Source of the DNA: Sciurus carolinensis
Taxonomy: Eukaryota > Chordata > Mammalia > Rodentia > Sciuridae
Assembly: GCF_902686445.1 (NCBI RefSeq)
Contig: NC_062213.1
Location: 40,808,741 to 40,872,740 of the forward strand
DNA length: 64,000 bases
Direction: 5' to 3'
Made by a program: the position numbers and the translations under genes. Positions 1-10,800 of this stretch are shown piece after piece. Under the pieces are notes generated by a model, which worked only from the letters and a program-made list of their open reading frames with translations, made no database searches and had not been told where the DNA came from. Numbering within the stretch: position 1 is the stretch's first letter; every line of letters starts with the position of its first letter.

Positions 1-1671
1 TTCAGGTAAATCATCAGCACATAGCCTCTTCTTGTGACTGCCTGGGCTTCATGGTTGGATTTGAAGAGTAAATTCCAAGAGAATCAGGAAGAAATTATAA
101 TGCCTTTTAAAATATATTTGTGTAAATCCCATCACATCTCTTCGGATATAGTCATAAGTTCCTTAAATCTGAGGAGAAGGAATAGAGACTCCCTCTTGAT
201 GGGGGAAGTGTCAAAATTATGAAGAACAGCATGTAGAAGGGAGAGGCTGTCACAGCCACCTTGGAAAATATAATCTGCCATGATCAGAAACTATGGGATT
301 GTAAAGAACGAAAACCTGAAGAGTTCAGAAGAGCTGTTAGGGAGAGATGATATCTCATCCAAGTCTTAAAAAGATGAATTTGGCAAGAGTAAGTATTATC
401 ATGTTTTTCACTTGATGAGAAGAGAAACAGAGTTATGAGTATAATCTCCTAACCTGTTATGGACATAATATCCTTCACTGACTACTTTGTAATAAAAACA
501 TTCATTTATATATATAAGTCATGTTGTGTTAAAAATTTTCACTTTATTTTATAGTAAAATCTCACACTAAATAAATGTTTAGCAATGATCTGCAAATGGT
601 AAAAGCAGTCACTGATTCAAGAGATATAATTTAAATGGATTGGTAACAAGAAGCTTTTAAATAGGAGTAACTAATAAACAATAATCAAGAAAATTCAAGT
701 TGTGACATTCAAGAAAAAGAATTCCATAGAAGGGAGAAAGAATTCTTAGGGTCTGCAATAGTGAGATGCAAAGGGCTTTCAGGCAGCAAATCAAATGGCA
801 GTATCATTTAGGGATAAATCAGTTAGGACTGATCAACATCTACTAGTGCAGAAGAATGACACTGATTTTCCTAAGAGTAGCTCTGGGTCACTTTCCTGGC
901 AGTACTGTTCTAGATGAGGCTGTCTATGTAATACCTTTTCTTGTTCAAATAATAGTCTGACAGTGGATGGAGGGTCATTTGGGTCTGTAAATGTTCCCTT
1001 CAAACTGCTTCTCTTTGAATGGATCTTTGCAGATGGTTGTAATAAGCTCCTCGAAACTTTATCATCTTTCTGTTCCATTTCCTACGGTAGCCTGGCCTAA
1101 TATTCATGTATTTATCTTTATATATATTTAATTTTATTACTAGCCTTAGCATTCACATTGTTTTATAAAGTAAGAAGTATCAACAGAACGACCATGGAAT
1201 TTTCCTTCCCATCCTTATTTCCATTTTACTTCTCATAGGTACTTAGTTTCTTATGTATTATTCTAAAGTTTCTTCATGCATAGGTAAGCATATAGTATAT
1301 TATACAAAGGTTTTTCATCTCAAAGTTTTTTCACTTAATTACATCTTTTGAACATCCCCCTCTCACATGCAGAGTTTTTTTGTATGTATGTGTGTATGCA
1401 TTATAGGAATCAAGAGAATTTTTAAACCTCATCTTTTGGGAGGTGTTGATGAGACTATAGATATGGAATTATGACCAACATGAATCCAAATCTCATATTT
1501 TCCATCTAAATACCATGAAATATTGAACAAGTTCCTTGGTCTTTTAAATTGAATTTCCTCCTTTGAAAGCAGGAATGATAACTCCTTGCAGGTTTGTGGT
1601 GAGGCCTTCAATGAAAGAATATGTGTAAATGGTGTAAAACACAATAGGTGTACATTAAAAAGTACCTGCTA
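1..1671. other. Unassigned AT-rich sequence
   Basis: No recognisable gene or repeat family. An 81-codon minus-strand ORF at 833-1078 is the only coding-like stretch and I do not recognise it; it is discussed in the findings. Short T-rich and TATA-rich runs near 500-545 and 1110-1135 look like neutral AT-rich DNA. Confidence 0.4.
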
Positions 1672-2095
1672 TGATTTGAAAATAGTTTAGGTATATCCCC
1701 AAAGTATCATATGTTGGGAGCTTGGTCCCCAGTGTGGTGATGTGAGAGGTGGTAGGAACTTTAAGAGGTGTGTCCTAATAGAAGGTAATTCAGTCACTGA
1801 GTACACTGCCCTCATAAAGGGCACTCTTGCAAGAGTGAGTTGTTCTAAAATCAACAAGCCTGGACTCTGAACTCTCTGGCTTCCTGATCATGTAACTGCT
1901 TTCTCTCTTCCATACATGCTTCTTTCGTGGTGATGTTACCTGCCATTAACCTTCACCAGAGGCCAAATGGATGGGACTACTCAATCTTGGATTTTTAGCC
2001 TCTAAAACTGTGGACTAAATAAATATCTTTTAAAAAATAAAGTACCTACCCTTAGATATTTTGGAATAGCAACTGAAAACAGACTAATATACTGC
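1672..2095 (+). mobile_element. MaLR-type LTR (MST-like), degraded
   Basis: The block has the layout of a mammalian-apparent LTR retrotransposon LTR: a start of the type 'atgatttgaaaatagttt', a middle 'ccccagtgtggtgatgtgag' followed by 'ctgccctcataaagggc', and a 3' part with 'aactgtggactaaataaat' (poly(A) signal region) and an end near 'agactaatata'. These are family hallmarks I recall for MSTA-like LTRs. The copy is diverged and solo; no internal region is seen. Subfamily assignment is tentative. Confidence 0.6.
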
Positions 2096-2405
2096 CTATC
2101 ATTATTTTGTCATTTGAGTTTAGATTGACATTGGTTGCTTTTCAGTGCTCTCACTGTCATTCCAATCCAATTCTGGAGGGGATTTAGACTTCCCTCCTAA
2201 ATAGGCTCCATCACTATTCTGCTAGGCATTTTGTAAATCAACTTATATAAGTTGATTACAATCTCACAATCTCCGATGAGCATTAGCAATGCTACTAAAA
2301 ATACCCATAGTGTAGCTATTTGGTAGTACTTAAATATAGCAGTGAATAATAGTAGATATCACACTGAAGCTTGTGTGATGGTTCAGATGTGTTAGCAACT
2401 GTGAA

Positions 2406-2534
2406 TTAAAATTATTTTTTCTGTAGTTGTGTATGGACAGAATGCCTTTATTTTATTTGTTAGTTTTTATGTGGTGCTAAGGATCAAATCCAGTGCCTCA
2501 CAAGTGCTCTGCCACTGAGCTACAGCCCCAGACT
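2406..2534 (-). mobile_element. ID-type SINE with sciurid tail
   Basis: On the minus strand it reads as a tRNA-derived SINE: diverged A box (agctcagtgg-like), B box region, then 'caccacataaaaactaac' and a tail with an 'aataaaataaagg' motif, the tail type shared by the ID copies at 18754, 23441 and 25206. A 10-bp direct repeat 'caactgtgaa' flanks it (2396-2405 and 2535-2544), which defines the ends and shows retroposition. Confidence 0.8.
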
Positions 2535-2559
2535 CAACTGTGAAATTTTAAGCCCTAAC

Positions 2560-2995
2560 TTATCACCATTTCCTGCATCCATGCTATTTGCCCACGTGAC
2601 TGTTTAGTTTCTCCTGTGGGGAATGGAAGTCTATTTCCTAGTCTTCTGATTTCGGGTTGGGCTGTGATTTGCTTCGATCAACAGAAAGAGGTAGGAGTAA
2701 TAGTGTATTATTGTCGAGTCTCATTTTAAAGAAGACTTGTGTATTTCCATTTTCTTTTTCTGTTTTGCCATTGCTATTAGGAGAAAATGTCCTCTGCTCC
2801 TAGGTGGAGGATAAGAAATTTATGGAGCAGACCCAGCGTAAGCTGAACCATCCCTATAAAACCACTCTAGCTGGGCCCAGCCTAGGTCAGCTGACTCCTA
2901 GATAACCCACAGACATGTAAGTTAAATAGATGTTTCCTGTCGGCACTAAACTATGGTGGTTATTTGTTATCCAGCAATAGCAAGAAAAACTACGC
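2560..2995 (+). mobile_element. MLT1-like MaLR LTR, degraded
   Basis: Contains the landmarks of MLT1-class LTRs: 'gggttgggctgtgatttgct', 'agcaatagcaagaaaaacta' near the 3' end, and intervening text of the right order and spacing. It is old and heavily diverged. The 5' boundary is uncertain. Confidence 0.45.
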
Positions 2996-4865
2996 TTCTC
3001 CAAATTCTAGGAAACCTGAAAAAAATAACGGAAAATTCAGAGAAAGCTACAATTAATTGAGTACTGATTTATTATGCGTAGAGTAAGGGTCAGGGCAAGT
3101 AAGAAATGAAATGTCTGGATGTATTTATGATACAGTCAAACAGGGATATGTTAACTGAGGGGGGATATAATCTACCTATAAGTGTTTGAAGTACAAATAT
3201 CGATAATGGGCTAAGTAAAATAGTTTACTAATCTTTAAGAGGAAACATGCTGGGCCAACAAACACTTCTTAAGTTGGAGCAGGAAAATGAATGTCTTCAT
3301 GTTTTTATGTTGTCTTTTTCCTGAGGAAGCAATTAGAGCGCCTTGCTCTGATACTTTAAAATTTCATGGAATAGGAGAATAGAAACATACTGTGAAAATA
3401 ACTTCTGGCCAACTTGTTGAGGAAGTAGAATCTATAGGCCAGTAAAGTTGAGCATCCAAATCTGATTAGACAGATAGGTATGTATTCTTTTCCTAATGAT
3501 ATTCCTGGAGGTTAATTTTATGAGACTGTGAATTTTCGACAAAAAGGATATATTGGAAATAATCTATTAACTCAGAACATTTTCCTTTAAAATTAGAAAT
3601 AAAGCACAATCACACCAGATCATGAGTCTAGGTTAATGGACTTTTGGACACTAAAGAATTGGAGGAAAGTCTGGTCTTTTTAAAGATGGCACGTAGCCTG
3701 AGACCACCATTGGATCACAGATGCTAATCCAGGCAGAGACCTCGTTGCTGTCGTTGTTAAGTGCTCAGGAAAGCTAGTAAATATTGTGGTGGCTGAGAAT
3801 TTCCCCTTTCTCCTCCCTCCCTCCCTCCCTCCTTCCCTCCCTTCCTTCCTTCCCAAGCAAGATTGACCATTTTACGGAAAGGAAACTGCAAAAGAAGTTT
3901 CTATTCCCTGGATAAATCCAAGCTTTCAAAGCTCCAAGCAGCCATTCCAATTTCTTCTTCAGGAAACACATTTTATTCTAAATTACCCATTTTGAAACCT
4001 TTCTTGCAATTTGGAAAGTCGAATAGTCTGTTGGTTATAAAGGAATGGGCTTTATGGGAGCATTGCTGGGGTTCCCTTGGTGGGAAGCAATTCACAAGGG
4101 GATGGGGCAACACAATGTACCTTCTTGCCATTTGCAGAGAAGGAAATGTTCTGTCTGGTAACAGGGACTGGATCTATGTGAATAGCTTCGTCTGGTATTA
4201 GTAATAATCTATTTCATAATGTTTTAGATATAATTTGGAATGGTTTTTGCTTGTTCCTCACAAATAAATATCTTTCAGTGTCTGAAAATAGATACCTGGG
4301 CAACCTGCTACCACATCCTTCCTGAGACCAATTTAATTAAACAGTTGCTTCTTGGATGTTGTTCTGGTTTATGCTGTTTTGACTTCCAAGTGTTCATACA
4401 AACAAACAAAACACTTAGAAAGCAGTAGACACTTTAATTATTAAGAGTGAATATTTCAGCAACAGTATGGAAAGGCCAGTTAGTGATGACTCTGTAACAT
4501 AGATTTACATATGTGTAGAACCTTTTCCTATGTGAATGATGGGATATGCTCTTACATTTATGTATATAGGAAGTATTGTAATCTTCCATTCACATTTTAA
4601 AAAAGCAGATGAAGATATTCTCTGTATTTTTAAGGTGATTAATTCAAAGCCATGTAACTACTAAAAGAATCTAAAGTTCTGGGATTAGAAAAATATTTTT
4701 ATCATGAAAGGATATGCTTTTATGATAGAAATTTTACAATTAGATGAGCAAAAAGAAAAAAAAGAAAAAAAAGAAAAAGAAAATTGAAATAGTCTACAAT
4801 TTCTAGTCCTGTGAATGATGAAGAGCTCCAGAAATGCACACATGACTAGTCAGTTCCTCTGTTGG
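2996..4865. other. Unassigned sequence with a (CCTT/CCCT)n tract
   Basis: No gene found. A pyrimidine microsatellite of CCCT and CCTT units lies at about 3801-3855 and an A4-8G purine run at about 4749-4784. ORFs crossing 3774-4201 have no recognised domain and are treated as chance ORFs. Confidence 0.4.
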
Positions 4866-5450
4866 TCAGTGTTTTATCACTGTGACCAAAGTGTCCGATG
4901 ACAATAACAACAGAGTAGGAAAGATTTATTTTAGTTCAGAGATTCAGAGATTTGAGCCCATGGTCAGCTGGCTCTGTTTCTTTGGGCCTGAGGCAAGGCA
5001 GAATAACGTGGTTGAAGGGTATGGTAGAACAAAGCAGTTTAGTTCTGGTAGTCAGGAATCAGAAAGAAAGAGCGAGTGGGGAGAGGGAGAGAATGGGGGA
5101 AAGGAAAGAGAGAGAGGGAGGGAGGGAGGCAGAGAGAGAAAGACAGAGAGAGATGTGAGAAAGGGAGGAAGGGAGGAAGGGGGCAGGGGAAGAGGCCCGC
5201 GATAAGATAAACCCCTCTAGGCACTTCCCTAGAGACCTATTCCTTCCAACTAGGTCCTACCTCCTGATAGTACATCCAGCTATCAATGGATTAGTTCAGC
5301 AAATGATCAAATGTATTAATCCACTGATGAGGACAGAGCCCTCATGATCCAACCATGGCCTTAAAGTCCCTCTCTGAACCTGGCTGCATTGAGAAACATG
5401 CTTTCAACACATGAATTTTGAGGTGACATTCCATATCTAAATCATAATGA
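4866..5450 (-). mobile_element. MaLR-type LTR with expanded GA-rich tract
   Basis: Read on the minus strand it begins near 'tcattatgatttagatatgg', has 'tcatgagggctctgtcctca' in the middle and ends near a 'gtcacagtgataaaacactg' segment, matching the organisation of MST/ORR1-like LTRs. The central 5055-5190 region is an expanded (GA)n/(GGAA)n purine stretch, which produces long low-complexity ORFs on both strands that are not genes. Confidence 0.55.
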
Positions 5451-5983
5451 TCCCCCCATATCTATTTTTGTTGACAGGAGAGAAGAGGGGTCTCCAGAAC
5501 TCGGCAAAATTTCCTTCCACTATCCTGCTACAACATGACAGTTCCAACACTGTTCTTTGCCTTAAGGCAGTCATGGTGAATCACTCTGGTGTCAATTTAC
5601 ATCCATTCTCTGGTCATCAAAATCCTCATGAGGAATTGGGTATGTCTCCCTGCCCCTCGCACCTCAAATTCTTAGTTTGTTATGCTGTGCTCTCTGGAAC
5701 TCATGGTCAGCTATTTACCTTGTACGTCTGGCTTTTTCTCTGAAACTCTCCTTTGCTTTCTTTCTCTGACAGCTGAATCTTCGCCTTGCCCCTACCTTTT
5801 TCACTCACCCAGTGACTGCTTTCTTTTCTATACCACAGGACCAAGAAATGGTATCCTGCTTACTTTTCATTACCACTTTCACATCATCCTTCTGTCTTCT
5901 GAGAAACCCTAGCTTTGACCCTCAATCAGATTGTAATACTTATGATTTCTCCAATTGCCAGCTTCTTCCAATCTCTCTTTTTC
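5451..5983. other. Unassigned pyrimidine-rich sequence
   Basis: C/T-rich DNA with short overlapping ORFs but no domain, start context or splice signals that I can support. It is the left flank of the TIMM9 retrocopy. Confidence 0.35.
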
Positions 5984-5998
5984 CATTCCTCATTTCTT
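5984..5998. repeat. Target-site duplication, left copy (TIMM9 retrocopy)
   Basis: The 15-mer 'cattcctcatttctt' lies here and again, without mismatch, at 6907-6921. The left copy abuts a T-run that is the A-tail of the minus-strand retrocopy. Confidence 0.9.
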
Positions 5999-6906
5999 TT
6001 TTTTTTTTTCAGTGATATTTCCATTTATTTCACTTTTAGTAATAAAATTTTTTTCTATCTCATACATGATTTGACACATATTTTGCTTTAAAATTAACAG
6101 TCACAATGGAAGAAACAATGGTTTATTTTTCTAATCAAGTGACCAAGCTGCTGAATCTTAAGGCCTCAACAAATATATCTTATTATTTTCTCTGAACAAT
6201 AAGATCTTCTATTTTGATTATTCTTGGTGAACAGCAATGTTGTTTCTTCATTGGTTTCCATTGCCAAACAGTCATGACAGACAGTTTAACATGGTGCCTA
6301 CTGTTTTCAGGGGATTCCATCATATGAATCCTCATTTCCAGTGCAACAGCTGTTGGCAATCTTTCGTTGAAAGTCCATCCATCAGGATTTCTCTATCGTG
6401 GTTGACCAAGGAGTCCTGCTTTGGCTGCCAGGGCTTCATTCTGCTGAATATGATATTCCTGAAATCTCATGGATATTCTTTGTGTCATTTTCAAATATTT
6501 CTGTAAGCAATGTTCTGAACAGGTGATCTCTTCAGGTTTTACTTCTCTTGTTGTGAAGTCTTTTACACAGTCCAAAAAGCAGGTTTCTGTAAGTTTATTG
6601 TAGGTTCCAAGGAATTCCCTAAACTGTTTTATCTGATCAGATTCTGGTATTTGTGCAGCCATATTCTTTTGGTATGTTTATTAGTCACCTTTTCTGATGC
6701 ATGAGTTTCCTTTCTGTTCTGGAAAAGTGGTTGTCCAGCTTTTGCTTGAACGTCTGTATCCAGTGAGGCCTGATTTCTTACTTAATCACAGGCTCTCGCA
6801 TCCGACACTGGTACGAGGCTGGGGGGCTGCCAATACAGGTCGAGTCTGGGGGTTGAGGGTCGGGGTCAGGGCGCCACGGGCCGCTGGATGGCAGAGAACA
6901 CGTGGG
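5999..6906 (-). pseudogene. TIMM9: Processed retrocopy of TIMM9 mRNA
   Basis: A complete reverse-transcribed mRNA inserted on the minus strand. From its 5' end it holds about 244 bp of 5' UTR with a GC-rich start (6663-6906), an uninterrupted 89-codon ORF (6393-6662), about 380 bp of 3' UTR, a poly(A) signal (AATAAA on the minus strand, 6024-6029) some 15 bp before the tail, and the A-tail seen as T's at about 5999-6009. No introns are present. Perfect 15-bp target-site duplications flank it at 5984-5998 and 6907-6921, so L1 machinery is the likely agent. It is called a processed copy because it is intronless with tail and TSDs; whether it is transcribed is unknown. Confidence 0.93.
6393..6662 (-). 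CDS. TIMM9: TIMM9-like ORF, intact (mitochondrial small Tim chaperone)
   Basis: 89 codons, the same length as mammalian TIMM9, starting [10 protein letters not shown] and ending LLGQPR before TAG. Tim9 forms a hexameric chaperone with Tim10 in the mitochondrial intermembrane space and carries hydrophobic precursors to the TIM22 carrier translocase. The twin CX3C signature is complete: Cys28-X3-Cys32 and Cys48-X3-Cys52, the four cysteines that form the two intramolecular disulfides and drive MIA40-dependent import. From memory only a couple of residues differ from other mammalian Tim9 proteins (for example Arg at 15 and Ile at 47). There is no stop or frameshift. It lies in an intronless retrocopy, so it may be a silent young copy or a functional retrogene; the parental gene is not in this window. 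Confidence 0.9.
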   Translation of the reverse strand: MAAQIPESDQIKQFREFLGTYNKLTETCFLDCVKDFTTREVKPEEITCSEHCLQKYLKMTQRISMRFQEYHIQQNEALAAKAGLLGQPR

Positions 6907-6921
6907 CATTCCTCATTTCTT
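6907..6921. repeat. Target-site duplication, right copy (TIMM9 retrocopy)
   Basis: Identical 15-mer to 5984-5998. It marks the 5' end of the retrocopied mRNA. Confidence 0.9.
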
Positions 6922-7836
6922 GAAGCATGTGCAGTGTCATGTTTTCTGTAAGGAATATCACTTCTCTTGCTGTAATTCAGAAGTTTTCAATATCCACATA
7001 AATCATTGTTTAGTACCTTCACCTCTCAGTTCCTTGACTTTATCTCCTTCCAATGATCTTGTTCTCTACCCTATCTCAGTCTCTACTTCAAGATCAGACC
7101 CTAGCCTCACTATCACCAAAAACTATGTTATATCCTGCTGATTACTTCCTCTAGTATCTCAATGACAAAACTTCTTCAGTACTACCAACATGTACAGTCC
7201 ATCAATCCCTCTTGTCTTCCTCTCCCTCCTTACTTTACTTAGATTCCATGTTATATCACCTTTTGAATTTGCAATACTCTTAATTTTCTTCTTTTTCTCC
7301 CTTCAAAATACTCTCTTGACAAGTTCCTGTTTAAATCCAACTCTGCTATTCTTTGTTCAACTGAGCATGGCTGGAGGAAAACTCATGATCATGTTGGCTG
7401 CAACCCTTCAAATTCATGACTTCTAACCTCAAGTGGGTCTTTATTGCTCCCTGCCTTCTCATTATATTTTCCAAGTCCATTTATAATATCACTCCTCTAA
7501 TTAGATATTTTATATAGTTTTCAATTTTCTCAAGCCACCTCCCCAGTTCTTACTATTATCTTATTGCCTATCCTACAGTGAAAATAGGAGCAATTAAAGA
7601 GAACTTCCACATGTTGCCATCATTGCATCCCACCAAACTGCACCTGGGTCCATGTGCATAGCTTGCCTTCCTCCAAGGACAAGTTGTTTATGCTCTGTGT
7701 ATGCTCTCTGCTTTTGCACAAGTGGCCCTTCCCTCTCATCTACTCAGGAATATGCTGATGTGTGTATTTATGTACACATGCATGTGTATGTATATTGCCT
7801 TTCTATATAAAACTTTTTATTACAAGATTTATGATA
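6922..7836. other. Unassigned pyrimidine-rich sequence
   Basis: T/C-rich DNA that continues the composition seen left of the TIMM9 insertion, so both sides were probably one old element. I could not name its family. Short plus-strand ORFs here have no recognised features. Confidence 0.35.
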
Positions 7837-8040
7837 GTTGGGTGTGGTTGCACATGCCTGGAATCCCAGCAGCTTAGGAGGCTGAGGCAGGAGGATCACA
7901 AGTTCAAAACCAGCTTCAGCAAAAGCAAGGTGCTAAGAAACTTAGTGAGATCCTGTCTCTAAATAAAATTCAAAATAGGGTTGGGGATGTAGCTCAGTGG
8001 TTGAGTGTCCCTGAGTTCAATCGCTGGCACACCCCCCAAA
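7837..8040 (+). mobile_element. B1-dID dimeric SINE
   Basis: The left half is a 7SL-derived B1 ('ggaggctgaggcaggaggat', then 'cttagtgagatcctgtctct'); an A-rich linker follows, then an ID-like half ('gttggggatgtagctcagtg' with B box 'gagttcaatcgc') and a short A-rich end. An imperfect repeat of about 13 bp around 'aagat..tat.ata' flanks it (about 7823-7836 and 8041-8053). This dimer is the B1-dID family of squirrel-related rodents. Confidence 0.85.
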
Positions 8041-8094
8041 AAGATGTATTATAAAATTCATGTGATGTCTAATAATTGATTGATGAAGATTTAG

Positions 8095-8174
8095 AGGGCT
8101 GAGGGTATAGCCCAGTGACACAGCACTTGCCTATCATTCCTGAGGCTCTGGGTTTGGTCCCCAGCACTATAAAA
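8095..8174 (+). mobile_element. ID-type SINE
   Basis: An 80-bp tRNA-derived unit: 'ggctgagggtatagcccagt' (A-box region) to 'tttggtccccagcac' (B-box region) and a short A tail. The 9-bp TSD 'aagatttag' occurs at 8086-8094 and 8175-8183. Confidence 0.8.
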
Positions 8175-8183
8175 AAGATTTAG

Positions 8184-9099
8184 GATAATGGTCAGATAGT
8201 TCTTAAGTATTTATTTATTATCCCATCAGTATAAGTGAAGATTCTTTAGTGTCCAGGTACTATCTCTCTCTTCCTGTTCATATCCAAGGAGTATCTCTTT
8301 GTGTTCCTTATTGTCAAATGTGATGCTTCTGACTATTTTCATAATCTCCTATCACAGAAAATATAGCAAGACTATAATTACTTTGGCATGGCTCTTCAGA
8401 ACTTGTTTCTTTTAAAACAGTATTGATACATTCTTTTGCCTCTGCTTTCCCTTAATAACATTTAATTAATGCTGCTTATCTTATTATTCATGACATCATC
8501 CATTGTGCTGCCCATGAATGCCTCCTTCCAATGATTCTCTCAAAAGTTATTACCTTTGAGTTTCATTGCTGACCATCACAAATGCATGTCTTGCCCAGAG
8601 CATGCAGGAAAAGGGGAATGGCACTTTGTTTTCTTTCACATCGATTGGACACCATAGAGGACATCGGTTTAAAGGATCACTTGTATTTTAGGAAAACAGT
8701 CTCAAAAAGTCCTTCAGGGAAATAGGCAGCTCCCCTCTTGAGGATCACTGACAAATGGAATGGAGCCTGAATAGGAGTGTGAGTGACTTCTCTGGGACAA
8801 GGGCATGGCCAAAGTATAATGGTATCATCTCCTTCTGTGGACTAGAGGTGGCCTTACAGTCACAAATGGGTTACAGTTGTCATACATCTCTCTCCTCTAT
8901 CAATATTCATGTTCAAGGTGATTTTATCTTGGGCCACCATATATGGTGCAGTTGGATAAGTACCATGTGTATATACTGCCTGATTCCAGGGGACACTATT
9001 CACAGAAACTACAATGTGAATAAAACTGTGCTCTGCAAAACCTGAACAACTGAATGTTGTGGTTCTCATCTATCTTATGGCTTTAAATATTTTTTGTGC
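8184..9099. other. Unassigned sequence
   Basis: No gene or named repeat identified. The 96-codon plus ORF at 8755-9045 and its minus partner have no recognisable motif. Confidence 0.35.
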
Positions 9100-9232
9100 T
9101 TCACGACAATGGATTCCTTCTCTGAACTTTGGACTCACAGCTATTCAACAATCTTTTCAACGTCTCCACTTGGATGTTAAATCTAATAACTAACATCTAA
9201 TTCCCAATCTTCTCCTTTAAATTTCTTCCTCT

Positions 9233-9410
9233 TGGTTGGGTGTGGTGACACACACCCATAATCCCAGTGGCTTGGGAGACTGAGGCAGGAGGATCATGAG
9301 TTCAGATTCAGTCTAAGCAACTTAGTGAGGCCCTGAGCAACTTAGTGAGACGGTCTCAAAAACAAACAAACAAAACAACACCACCAAAAAGCCACACCGA
9401 AACAAAAAAC
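9233..9410 (+). mobile_element. B1-type SINE (monomer) with A-rich tail
   Basis: 7SL-derived B1 body ('ataatcccagtggcttggga', 'gactgaggcaggaggatcat') with a repeated 'gcaacttagtgag' segment and a long A/C-rich tail. The 9-bp TSD 'tcttcctct' is at 9224-9232 and 9411-9419. It interrupts the L2. Confidence 0.85.
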
Positions 9411-9749
9411 TCTTCCTCTGATAATCTCACTTCAGTAAATGGCCACTCTTTCATTCTAGCTGTCCAGTCCAAAAACCTGATTCATCTTTGTCTCTTCTTT
9501 CCTTCTTTGCCTATGTTCTATCCATCAGTAAATCCTGTTGGCTCTAGTGAAGCATATACATATATATATTCCTACTACTGTTATTATTACTATTCTATTT
9601 TTCTAACTGGTATCTATGAAGAATAGGCTGTTCTCTTCAGTCTATTCATAGTACAGCAGCATGAACCAGTTAATATGAGTCAGGTCCTGTGATTCTGCAC
9701 AAAACCATTCAGTGTTTTATTATATCACCCAGAATTAAATTCAGAAATC

Positions 9750-9850
9750 CTTTTTTTTTTTTTTTTTTTTTTTTGCAGTGCTGGGGATTGAACCCAGGGC
9801 CTTGTGCTTGCAAGGCAAGCACTCTACCAACTGAGCTATATCCCCAGCCC
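9750..9850 (-). mobile_element. ID-type SINE, young-looking copy
   Basis: Minus-strand tRNA-derived ID element: B-box region 'ccctgggttcaatccccag' and A-box region 'gatatagctcagttggtaga', followed by an A tail of about 20 nt (T-run at 9751-9773). TSD 'tcagaaatc' at 9741-9749 and 9851-9859. It closely resembles the copies at 26753 and 31503, and it interrupts the L2. Confidence 0.92.
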
Positions 9851-10654
9851 TCAGAAATCTTAATCTAGCTCCAAAGCCCTACATGACCTGACTTCTACCT
9901 ATATCACCCCATCTTCTGCTCCTCACCCTTTGCTCATGTCACTTTGTCCATAATAGTTTGATTGCTTGTCTTTAAACATGGTAAACCTGCTCCTTCCCAC
10001 AGCTTTGGCACCTGTTCACTCAATCTGGATTGCTATTCTCTCAAGTGTTTTCATGACTTTCTCCCTTACCAACTTGGCATCATGGATCAACTGCTATTAC
10101 ATCAGTGAGAATTTCCCTGACCACTGTAATTGAAACAGAAAGCACCTCCCCACTGGCTGTTCCTATCCTCCCTTTTCCTGCTTGTTTAATACCTGGCACC
10201 ATTACCATCATATATACCACATATTTTAATTTAAAGTTTCATCTATTGCCTATATCTACCCACTTGAGTTTGTCTGTTTTGTTCACTTTTGTATCTCCAG
10301 ATTTGGAATTGACAGAGAGGAGGTTCTATATTTCTTGAACAAATGACTGAATCACTTATTTTGAATCACTTGATTTTTTTCCTCTTTTTCTCAACATACT
10401 CTGTGTTACACTTATAGTATTGTTTACAACCCAGAATTATATTGCACATATTTTTCTAACTTTAAACAGTATTTTACAAATATCATATTTCCATTCCTTA
10501 AATAGTCTTTTGTAACAACATTTTAATGACTGTACATTTCATTGTATGGGCAAATCACATTTTATTTATTCAATATTTTAGTGATAGAGATTTGTATTTT
10601 CTCAAGGACTAACAACTATAATGTACTAACTACCTCACCATTTCTGTGATTAAC

Positions 10655-10800
10655 TCGTTAGTACTAGCAATTATCATCATTTATTAAGTACTTTCTTTAT
10701 GTTAGGCTTTGGGTTAACAACTTTACATACACTTTCTCTATTAATTTGACTCTAGAGCCCACATTCCAAATTGATGTGTTCTACTGCCTCTGCAGAATAA
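10655..10800 (-). mobile_element. MIR-like SINE fragment
   Basis: Contains 'catttattaagtactttctt' and 'aacaactttacatacacttt', which match the 3' part of MIR read in reverse. Old and partial. Confidence 0.5.

Larger units (their letters stand above)
9100..10360 (+). mobile_element. L2 (LINE-2) 3' region, interrupted by two SINEs
   Basis: Three collinear pieces (about 9100-9232, 9411-9749, 9851-10360) follow the order of the L2 reverse-transcriptase C-terminal coding region and 3' end. Landmarks are 'caacgtctccacttggatgt', 'tctatccatcagtaaatcct' with 'gttggctcta', 'ccaaagccctacatgacctg', and 'tgtctgttttgttcactttt' near the 3' end. L2 is an ancient CR1-clade LINE, inactive since before the eutherian radiation. 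The copy is relatively long but without an open frame. Confidence 0.85.

Noticed and set aside
4882..5224. Arg/Glu/Gly-rich ORFs of 61-107 codons
   Set aside because: They translate the (GA)n/(GGAA)n tract of a MaLR LTR.
9750..9850. tRNA gene
   Set aside because: A and B boxes are present, but the element has an A tail and target-site duplications and is repeated many times, so it is an ID SINE of tRNA origin.
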